30,429 bases of DNA from PLA5 sp040901705 (GTDB lineage Bacteria; Planctomycetota; Planctomycetia; Pirellulales; PLA5). Made by a program: the position numbers and the translations under genes. Below, piece by piece: positions 17,026 through 23,656 of this stretch. The first letter of the stretch is position 1. Every line of letters begins with the position of its first letter. The stretch lies in NCBI GenBank assembly GCA_040901705.1, contig JBBDYI010000138.1, positions 1-30,429 of the forward strand, in the 5' to 3' direction. The notes under the pieces were generated by a model that saw nothing but the letters and a program-made list of their open reading frames with translations, made no database searches and was not told the origin of the DNA.

Positions 17026-18768
17026 TTAAGAGGACGCCGATTGGTCCTCCTCCAGTTCGAAGGATTCTCGGTCGCCGGCCGCCGGTTTGCGAAACGCGAA
17101 CGGGGCCAACCGCCGCAAGAAGGCCAGGATCACGTTTTCCGGCTCCTCGGCGGCTTCGGCCTGCGTCTTGGCCAAGGCGATCGGCGTGGTGCGGCCGTCG
17201 CCGGCTTCCCTGGCCAATACTTCGCGAATGCCCGACAGACCGCGGCCGGCGGCCACGACCGCGCGCCAATACTTGACGTGCGTCGACGTCAATCCGCCCA
17301 GCCGCACGACTTCCAGGTGAGCGGTGCGATCGGTGTAACGGACGTGGGCGTCGATCTTGATCCGACCGTTGGCGGCGTACTCGCAGGTGACCTCGACCGG
17401 CCAATGGTCGGTCAAGCCCTCCGGCAGATCATCGATGACGGCGCGGCCGATCGGCACGCACGCTTGCGGCCGCGCGTCGTCACACTCGACGACCGTCACG
17501 CCGATCGACTTCTGCCCCTTGGCCAACGTGACGAACTCGCGCGAAGCCTTGGCCGGAAGCGTCGTTCCCTTCGGTATCAACACCGAGACTTTCTTCTCGC
17601 CCGTCAGGCCATGCTCGCCGATGACGCCGAGGCTGTGCGTGTTCATGTTCACCAGGTGCAATTCCATCGCGGCTCCCGCTCCGCGACCTGCCGCCAATCG
17701 CTGCGCGGCATACAACGCGGCCCCGCGGGCGACCGCCTCTTCCGGATTGACGCTGATATCCGGTTCGCGGCCGCAATGCGCCCGAATCATGTCGCGAATC
17801 ACAGGCATCCGCGTGGCGCCGCCGACGAGCAGCACGCGGGCGACGTCACCCCAACACAGACCGGCGCGTTCCAGAGTCTGCGTCGCGATCGCCGCGGTCC
17901 GGTCGACAAGGTCGCTCGTCATCCGCGCGAATTCGTCGCGCGTGATCGTGACGTCCACGCGCTGGTCGAAACGGGTCAGCGACATTTTCGCACCGCGGTG
18001 TTTTCCCAGCGCAATCTTGGCCTTGGCGCACTTGCCCAGCAATTGATCGAAGGCCGCCGGATCGGTGCGCAAGTCGACGCCGTGGGTTTCTTGAAAGACC
18101 TTGGCGGCGTGCTCGACCAAGCGCATGTCCCAATCGTGGCCGCCGAGGGCGTTTTCCCGCGACGTGGCGAGCGTGACGAAACTTCCGCGGTCCATCCGAA
18201 TCGCGGTCGCCTCGAACGTGTATCCGCCCAAGTCGAAGACCAGCAAGTTGTGCGGCCCGGCTTGAGAACCGGCGGCCTGCATGAACGCCGTGTCTTCCGT
18301 ATACGCCAGCGCGGCCGCCACCGGTTCGTTGATCAAATCGACCATCCTCAGGCCGGCGATCTCGCCCGCTTCGACCACCGCCCGCCGTTGTGCGTCGTTG
18401 AATTCGGCGGGCACGCCGATCGCCGCGGAGAAATCGGTCCCGATCCGGTCGGCGATCAGCCGCCGCAAGTGGTTGAGAATGTACGCCTGAATGACCGCGG
18501 GCGGAACCAGCATTCCGCCGATGCGTTGGCAATAGGCGTCGCGTCCCAGATCGCGTTTGGCGCAGGCGGCCAGCCGGTTCGGCATCGTGCGGCCGCGCAG
18601 GCGTGCCTCTTCTCCGACCGCCGACCGTTCGGCGTCGAAGAATACCACGCTCGGCACGACGACATTGCCCTCTTGGTCGGTGATGATTTCGGAACGGCTC
18701 TGATCGTTGACGCAGGCGACAATGGAGTTGGTCGTGCCCAGGTCGATGCCGATGGCTCGCGTAGTCAT
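17026..18768 (-). CDS. Divergent Hsp70-family protein
   Basis: An Hsp70 (DnaK-like) ATPase of 580 residues. The start at 18768 has TAGGAA upstream and opens directly with phosphate loop 1, GIDLGTTNS (7-15). Lys71 matches the catalytic Lys70 of DnaK. The connect and adenosine motifs are seen in FNDAQRRAVVEAGEIAGL, LINEPVAAALAY and LLVGGATRMPVI. Phosphate loop 2 reads DLGGYTFEA (179-187), where DnaK has DLGGGTFD: Gly is replaced by Tyr183 and Asp by Glu186, while the Thr is kept. The substrate-binding beta domain follows (about 370-500); the helical lid is short and the C-terminal tail is not DnaK-like. No dnaJ or grpE is adjacent. It is therefore a specialised paralogue, not the housekeeping DnaK. 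Confidence 0.92.
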   Translation of the reverse strand: MTTRAIGIDLGTTNSIVACVNDQSRSEIITDQEGNVVVPSVVFFDAERSAVGEEARLRGRTMPNRLAACAKRDLGRDAYCQRIGGMLVPPAVIQAYILNHLRRLIADRIGTDFSAAIGVPAEFNDAQRRAVVEAGEIAGLRMVDLINEPVAAALAYTEDTAFMQAAGSQAGPHNLLVFDLGGYTFEATAIRMDRGSFVTLATSRENALGGHDWDMRLVEHAAKVFQETHGVDLRTDPAAFDQLLGKCAKAKIALGKHRGAKMSLTRFDQRVDVTITRDEFARMTSDLVDRTAAIATQTLERAGLCWGDVARVLLVGGATRMPVIRDMIRAHCGREPDISVNPEEAVARGAALYAAQRLAAGRGAGAAMELHLVNMNTHSLGVIGEHGLTGEKKVSVLIPKGTTLPAKASREFVTLAKGQKSIGVTVVECDDARPQACVPIGRAVIDDLPEGLTDHWPVEVTCEYAANGRIKIDAHVRYTDRTAHLEVVRLGGLTSTHVKYWRAVVAAGRGLSGIREVLAREAGDGRTTPIALAKTQAEAAEEPENVILAFLRRLAPFAFRKPAAGDRESFELEEDQSASS

Positions 18769-18861
18769 CAATGGATTCCTATTGGCCGGTAAGGGCGATT
18801 GGTATTCGGTATCGGCGACACCCGCTCGATCAACTTCGAGCCACAGTTGTGGATTCACACC

Positions 18862-19020
18862 TCATTTTAATTCGCCGGCCGAGGCGTCGCATATGGTGCG
18901 CGCGGATTCGCACGAATGCCGGGCCAGCGCCTGGGCAACCTTCGGCGGCACGTTCGCCGTGACCAGGTAGGTGAGATGTCTCCAACGTTCGACGAACCGG
19001 CGTCGCTTGGTCGCCCCTGG
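18862..19020 (-). pseudogene. Decayed tyrosine-recombinase C-terminal tail
   Basis: One minus-strand frame reads WRHLTYLVTANVPPKVAQAL then ARHS before diverging and stopping at 18862-18864. The combination R-H-x-x-Y followed by PPKVAQALARHS is the usual phrase around the second catalytic Arg and the HxxR/H-S region of phage-type tyrosine integrases. The expected continuation (an HY..Tyr segment with the nucleophile) is absent, and nothing upstream in this frame resembles the catalytic core. It is too short to function and is read as a relic of a mobile element. Identification rests on one 20-odd-residue phrase, so it is tentative. Confidence 0.4.
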
Positions 19021-19270
19021 AATTAATCGTGTGAGGAATCGAGGAGATGTCCGGTTGGCTGGAAGATAGAACGCCTGCTGGCATCGGCCGACCTCGCAGC
19101 CGCCGGTTCGTGGACGAGCAATTCGATCACGCAGCGGGTGGTGGGCAACAGGTTGCCCTGCCGGTGCGTTCGGTCACTCGGATAAATCGGCGCGATCGTC
19201 AGAATCGTTAGGCGAGGCATTCGTCCGATGTAGCCACAGTCCACAAGCGATCAGGCTGCAGCGCGACGGT

Positions 19271-19304
19271 GCTTCTGCGGTAATGGGGCTTCAACGGTAA
19301 TGGG
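19271..19304 (+). repeat. 17-bp tandem repeat with two mismatches
   Basis: GCTTCTGCGGTAATGGG (19271-19287) is followed directly by GCTTCAACGGTAATGGG (19288-19304). It is in the noncoding stretch before the haloperoxidase gene; no role is evident. Confidence 0.8.
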
Positions 19305-19646
19305 AAGCGCCGCACGCGAGGAACAAGCCCAACGATTGACGGCTTGGGAACTCGGATTAGAGTGAAAGATGGCGACCGTTGGGCGGTGACTCACGATCGC
19401 GAACCACCGCTGGCGGCGTGATTCTCCTCTTCATTGGCGTACTCCCCCAATTGTTAATGGGCTTCTGCTAGTGACGTCTTCTCTTACCGCCAGTTTGTCG
19501 TCGCAACGGCGGTAAAGCCCGCTGGTTGTCGCTGTCGGATCGCGGTGTCGCGTGCGCTCCTGCACTTAGTTCGCCGCGGCGGTCCGTTTGATTGCGAGCC
19601 AATCGCAATCTTTCAGTGCGGGTCCAGCGCGCCGTTCGCCCGCACA

Positions 19647-19667
19647 ACGTGAATGTGCCGTTCACGT
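19647..19667. promoter_or_regulatory. Inverted repeat upstream of the haloperoxidase gene
   Basis: ACGTGAA (19647-19653) and TTCACGT (19661-19667) are perfect inverted copies with a 7-base spacer, 55 bases before the start codon at 19722. The symmetry and position suit an operator for a dimeric regulator, but a chance palindrome cannot be excluded. Confidence 0.3.
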
Positions 19668-19721
19668 ACACCTATCACGCATCCTTTCTCCATCTAATCC
19701 AATTGTCGGAGATGCTCGTTT

Positions 19722-21053
19722 ATGAAGAAACCATTTCTATCCCTCCTGGTTCTGCTCGTCGTGTCGCCGGCTGCGCTGGCCGACGTGATTATTGACTGGA
19801 ACAACAGCTTGCTGCAGGCGATTCGCACCGAGGGAACCGCGCCACCGATGGCGTCGCGCAACATGGCGATGGTCCACACGGCAGTGTTCGACGCGGTCAA
19901 TTCAATCGACGACACGTATCGGGCGTATTACGTGAATCTCAACGTGGCGGCGACGACGAGCCGGGAAGCTGCGGCCGCCCAGGCGGCGCGGGACGTGCTG
20001 GTGCATCTGTATCCCACGCAAGCCGCGACATTCGACAGCGTGCTCTCGACGCAGTTGAATGCGATTCCCAGCGGCGCGGACAAGTCGGCCGGCACCGCTT
20101 TGGGCAGCAGCGTGGCGGCAAGCATCATCGCGCTGCGAGCGGGCGATCATTCGTCCGACATCGTGGCCTATACGCCGTCGGGAATTCTCGGCCGTTGGGA
20201 ACCAACAATGCCGGCCCATGCGCCGGCATTGTTGCCGAATTGGCCGACGGTGACACCGTGGGCGATGACGAGCGGTTCACAGTTCCGCGATCCGGTCGGC
20301 CCTCCGGACTTGAATGCGGCGGAGTACACCGCGGCGTACAACGAAGTGAAGGAGCTTGGGTCCGCCACCAGCGCGACGCGCACCGCCGATCAGACCGACA
20401 TTGCCGAGTTCTGGGCCGATGGTGGCGGCACGTCGACTCCGCCGGGACATTGGAATCGGATCGCGCAAACCGTCGCGCAAGCCCAGGGGAATTCGATTAG
20501 CGAGAACGCCCGCATGTTCGCACTATTGAACGTTGCGGCTGCCGACGCCGCGATCGTTTCCTGGGACAACAAGTACGCCACGGATTACTGGCGTCCGATT
20601 ACGGGTATTCGAAACGGGGACGCCGACGGCAATGGCGACACGGTGGGCGACGCTAATTGGACGCCGCTGATCGCGACGCCGCCGTTTCCGACGTACACGA
20701 GCGGCCACAGCACGTTCAGCGGCGCGGCGGCGCGCGTGCTGGCCGGGTTCTTTGGGACCGACAACATGACGTTTACCGACTCGGCGGAAGGGTTTGCCGT
20801 GTCAGACCACTCGTTCACGAGTTTCTCGCAGGCCGCCGAGGAGGCAATGAATAGCCGGCTGTACGGCGGCATTCACTGGCGTTTCGACAACGAAGACGGC
20901 CTGGCGGGCGGCGCCGCATTGGGCGACTACGTGTTAGCGACGCAGTTACAGGCCATTCCTGAGCCGTCGTCACTGGCCCTGATCGGTATGGCGACGGTCG
21001 GAATCGCGTGGCGATGGAGGAAACGTCGCCCTCGCGCGATTCGTCGCCTCTAG
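19722..21053 (+). CDS. Vanadium-dependent haloperoxidase-family protein with PEP-CTERM tail
   Basis: 443 residues with a signal peptide (1-20, ending AALA) and a C-terminal PEP-CTERM sorting tail: IPEPSSLALIGMATVGIAW (412-430) followed by RWRKRR. The catalytic domain belongs to the PAP2/vanadium chloroperoxidase group. The family pattern K-x6-RP ... SGH ... SRxxxxxHxxxD is fully met by Lys284, Arg291-Pro292, Ser327-Gly328-His329, Arg379, His385 and Asp389, all the vanadate-binding positions. Such enzymes oxidise halides with peroxide, though some relatives are acid phosphatases. Calcium-like loops NGDADGNGD (298-306) lie between. The product should be exported and processed at the surface by an exosortase, none of which is in the window. 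ATG with GGAGAT upstream. Confidence 0.92.
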   Translation: MKKPFLSLLVLLVVSPAALADVIIDWNNSLLQAIRTEGTAPPMASRNMAMVHTAVFDAVNSIDDTYRAYYVNLNVAATTSREAAAAQAARDVLVHLYPTQAATFDSVLSTQLNAIPSGADKSAGTALGSSVAASIIALRAGDHSSDIVAYTPSGILGRWEPTMPAHAPALLPNWPTVTPWAMTSGSQFRDPVGPPDLNAAEYTAAYNEVKELGSATSATRTADQTDIAEFWADGGGTSTPPGHWNRIAQTVAQAQGNSISENARMFALLNVAAADAAIVSWDNKYATDYWRPITGIRNGDADGNGDTVGDANWTPLIATPPFPTYTSGHSTFSGAAARVLAGFFGTDNMTFTDSAEGFAVSDHSFTSFSQAAEEAMNSRLYGGIHWRFDNEDGLAGGAALGDYVLATQLQAIPEPSSLALIGMATVGIAWRWRKRRPRAIRRL

Positions 21054-21101
21054 GGCTTTTATCGAGGTGAGAACGGTTACCTTGGTGGCTACCTGGCTAT
21101 T

Positions 21102-21385
21102 TCAGCGTTCGTCCCGCTCGTCACCATTTCGTTTCCGCCCTCTGCTCGCCTCGCCCTCGATCCGCTTGACTTCCTTCTCGAAATCGCTCTCGAACCGCCG
21201 GTCCTGCCGCACGCGAAACGTCGCATACTGTTCCTCCGCCAGCCGCTTGGCCACTTCGGCCGAAACCATGCCGGCGCTCGTCAGCACTTCATACTCGTTG
21301 AACTTCAAACACGCGTCCAGCCGGTCTGCCCAATTGGCCGCCCGCATCGGGATGTGCCGGGCCGCTTGATTCTCAGCGTAGTGAC
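21102..21385 (-). pseudogene. C-terminal remnant of a RhuM-family protein
   Basis: The minus frame reads LRHYAENQAARHIPMRAANW, then DRLDACLKFNEYEVLTSAG, SAEVAKRLAEEQYATF and a charged tail ending DERDER. This matches the C-terminal third of the virulence-associated RhuM family, often found in genomic islands. The upstream N-terminal part (more than 200 residues) is missing: similarity stops exactly where the GTAGGG element at 21386 begins, and no homologous frame continues beyond it. The remaining part ends with a normal stop. It is read as a truncated relic of a mobile or island gene. Confidence 0.65.
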
Positions 21386-21415
21386 GTAGGGCGGGTCGAA
21401 CGGAGCGAGGCCCAC
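21386..21415. repeat. GTAGGG-type dispersed repeat end
   Basis: GTAGGGCGGGTCGAACGG and AGCGAGGCCCAC make up a 30-base segment of a kind common between planctomycete genes, usually as one arm of a long palindrome. A degenerate partner may lie downstream: GGGTTCGGCTCCCTAC (21507-21522) and GTTGGGCCTCGC (21526-21537) match its inverse in part. It abuts the broken end of the RhuM remnant. Confidence 0.5.
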
Positions 21416-21421
21416 GACGAC

Positions 21422-21457
21422 ACTGCGCGGCGCGACGATACTGCGCGGCGCGACGAT
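21422..21457 (+). repeat. 18-bp perfect tandem repeat
   Basis: ACTGCGCGGCGCGACGAT occurs twice in direct succession (21422-21439, 21440-21457), inside the putative GTAGGG element. Confidence 0.9.
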
Positions 21458-21832
21458 ATCGACGCAGCATGGCGTGCCGAACCGCCGTCCGTTGGCGCGT
21501 ATCGTTGGGTTCGGCTCCCTACGCCGTTGGGCCTCGCACGCGGCGGACCTTTGTCGTTTGTTGCCGCGGCTCTCGGGCCGAACTCATTGACGACGACCGC
21601 AACGGGACGACCGCCACGGTCAGTTCGGCGAACTCGTCGGCTGCCGATTGCGACCGGCATCGTGAAAATTTATCGGAAAACCGGTTGTATTCCGGTCCTT
21701 CGGCGATTAACATCCTGTTTAGTTTTCAAAAAGTGCTTGACTGACACCGTCGCCTGACAGTCGCTTTGTGGCTGAGAATGCGGCCCACTTGGCCGGTCCT
21801 GGTTTTGCCGCGTCCACATAAGGAGTTCGCTA
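21458..21832. other. Intergenic region before the triple-module protein
   Basis: About 375 bases without a supported gene. The part from about 21660 is clearly AT-richer than the flanks and probably holds the promoter of the gene at 21833; TTGACT at about 21737 could be a -35 box but no good -10 follows. AAGGAG sits seven bases before the ATG. Confidence 0.4.
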
Positions 21833-23539
21833 ATGCGTCAGATCGTTGTGTACTCCCTCAATCGTTTCGCTCTGAGCTGCTTGCTCGCCGGGGCAATTGC
21901 GTCCTTTTGGACGGTTTGTCCTAGATCGACTTTTGCGGACGAGATCGTCGGCAACGCGATCGTGCCCCGCGGCCTTACGGACAGCGCTAGCGGCAGCATC
22001 TTCACGCACGACGAGTCGTTCGCGGCGACCGGTACGTTGCAGTCGTGGAGCTTCTATCATCAGGACGTAGGTCTGCAAATCACGCCGGTAATTTACGAGT
22101 TGACTGGCGGGCAGTACACGATCACCGGCATCGGCGCCTCGCGGCCGGTGTCTGGAATCGGCACTCACGATTTTGCCTTCGACCTCGTAGCCGGCAGCGC
22201 GAACGTCGGACCCAATTCGTTCTTCGGCTGGAAGGACGGCGGCATGGGGCTGAACAACGCCGGGACCGTCGAATGGACCAACGGCGGAGGCGTCGTCGAC
22301 TGGCTCGGCCCCGGGCACACCACGTTCGCGGTGAACGACGTCCTGTCCATAGCGGCGGGGGCACTGTCGCGAACCTACTCGATTCAAGCCAACTCCGTCG
22401 ACGGGGCGAGCTCGCCGGTCGAGACGATCGGCAATCCAGTAATCGACCGACCGACGGTCGATGGCGCGGTCGGAAGCCTGTTTGTAATGAGCGGAAATCC
22501 ATTTACGGCCGCCGGCTCAGTCGACTCGTGGAGCTTTTTCAACAACAATTTCGTTCCGCCGCCGCCGAAACAGATCACGCCGTTGATTGTCGAAGACGTC
22601 GGCGGCACGTTCGCGATCACGGGCATCGGTCAAACGCGGACCAGCACCGGCGTAGGCGCACAACAGTACGACTTCGATCTCGTGGCGGGCAGCGCCGAGG
22701 TCGGGCCGGGGCGTTTTCTGGCCTGGAAGGACGGCGGCAACGGAACGGACAACACGGGCGTCGCGCCGTTCAATGAAAATCTCGGCCAGAGCGTCAAGTG
22801 GTTCGGCGCGACGCACACCACGTTCTCCGCGGGAGAAAACCTTGGCGCCGGGCAGGCATTCCCGCGGACCTATTCGATTTCCGCCACTTCGGACGCAATT
22901 CCACCGTTCGAATCGCCGCATGCCGTTGTGCATGGACAGGCGGTGATCGACCGCGGTTCGACCGACACGTTCCACGGCACGGCCATCTTGCAGTCGCCGA
23001 TACCCGACGGCAGCGGCGATACCGACGTACCGGGCAAAGTCACGTCGTGGAAGTTCTTCAATAACAATCCGGTCGCGGCGGGGTTGCTGGTCACGCCGCT
23101 GCTTTTGGAAAACGTCGGTGGGCAGTACGTCGTCCGCGGCATCGGGTCGACGCAGAATGTGACTGACGCCGGCGAGCAGATGCACGACTTCGATCTGGCC
23201 GCGGGCACGGACACCGTCGATTGGACGAGCGGCGCGTTCCATATCGGCATTCGCTACGGCAGCACTACCACGTCGAACACAGGCGTCGTCGATTTTGACG
23301 CGGGCAGCGCCTTGTGGACGTTTATCGGAGCGCCCGACGGCGCACCGCCGGTCGTGCTCGACTCGCCCATCACGGGCGGGCAGACGTTTGCGAATCTCGG
23401 CCGAGATTACTCGGTGCAATTCAATTTCGAGCCGGTGCCGGAGCCGTCGAGCGTGTTGTTGACGTTGTGCGGTTTGGCGATCGCGGGCGTTGTCGCCCGA
23501 CGGAGGCGGCGATTGCCGATGGCGTCGACCGTCGCGTGA
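21833..23539 (+). CDS. PEP-CTERM protein with three tandem copies of a ~160-residue module
   Basis: 568 residues; ATG with AAGGAG at ideal spacing. Signal peptide to about residue 36 (TFADE), three repeated modules at about 37-187, 198-352 and 367-533, and a PEP-CTERM tail VPEPSSVLLTLCGLAIAGVV (535-554) plus RRRRR. Each module carries, in order, a VIDR-like start, SWSFY/SWSFF/SWKFF, a TPxx segment, GIG, a (H/Y)DF(A/D)(F/D)L-type strand with AGS or AGT, and a closing (R)(T/D)YS strand. The third copy differs from the first two by WTSGAFHIGIRYGS in place of the FxxWKDGG segment. I do not recognise the module as a named domain. The same module occurs twice in the next gene. Secreted, probably surface-associated; function unknown. 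Confidence 0.85.
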   Translation: MRQIVVYSLNRFALSCLLAGAIASFWTVCPRSTFADEIVGNAIVPRGLTDSASGSIFTHDESFAATGTLQSWSFYHQDVGLQITPVIYELTGGQYTITGIGASRPVSGIGTHDFAFDLVAGSANVGPNSFFGWKDGGMGLNNAGTVEWTNGGGVVDWLGPGHTTFAVNDVLSIAAGALSRTYSIQANSVDGASSPVETIGNPVIDRPTVDGAVGSLFVMSGNPFTAAGSVDSWSFFNNNFVPPPPKQITPLIVEDVGGTFAITGIGQTRTSTGVGAQQYDFDLVAGSAEVGPGRFLAWKDGGNGTDNTGVAPFNENLGQSVKWFGATHTTFSAGENLGAGQAFPRTYSISATSDAIPPFESPHAVVHGQAVIDRGSTDTFHGTAILQSPIPDGSGDTDVPGKVTSWKFFNNNPVAAGLLVTPLLLENVGGQYVVRGIGSTQNVTDAGEQMHDFDLAAGTDTVDWTSGAFHIGIRYGSTTTSNTGVVDFDAGSALWTFIGAPDGAPPVVLDSPITGGQTFANLGRDYSVQFNFEPVPEPSSVLLTLCGLAIAGVVARRRRRLPMASTVA

Positions 23540-23571
23540 CGCGGCAAGCATGCCGGCCGCGATGGACATTA

Positions 23572-23605
23572 GGCCCGTGGCCGCGGTATGAATTGGCCAC
23601 GGGCC
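23572..23605 (+). terminator. Strong hairpin after the triple-module gene
   Basis: GGCCCGTGGCC (23572-23582) and GGCCACGGGCC (23595-23605) form a perfect 11-bp stem around a 12-base loop, 33 bases after the stop codon and 51 before the next start. The T-run after it is only GTTTG, so it may need a factor, but position and stability suit a terminator separating the two large genes. Confidence 0.6.
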
Positions 23606-23656
23606 GTTTGCTGCGCTAATTGCGATTCGTTTTTTTCGTTGTGCAGGGAAGGCGTT

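Larger units (their letters stand above)
18769..19721. other. Long intergenic region with recombinase remnant and repeats
   Basis: About 950 bases lie between the Hsp70 start (minus) and the haloperoxidase start (plus). Besides the recombinase-like remnant (18862-19020), a 17-bp tandem repeat (19271-19304) and a small inverted repeat (19647-19667), no gene is supported. Promoters of both flanking genes must lie here. Confidence 0.5.

Noticed and set aside
16690..18792. A 700-codon open frame on the plus strand
   Set aside because: It lies antisense to the Hsp70 gene, which has unmistakable motifs. High GC with few stops on the opposite strand explains it; its translation is rich in Arg and His without domains.
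21373..21660. A 95-codon minus-strand frame upstream of the RhuM remnant, as its possible N-terminus
   Set aside because: It is in a different frame, consists of repeat-derived Ser/Arg-rich sequence and shows no RhuM similarity.
21837..21933. Signal peptide of the triple-module protein as a lipoprotein (Cys16, Cys29)
   Set aside because: Neither cysteine is in a lipobox context, and the PEP-CTERM tail argues for exosortase sorting instead.
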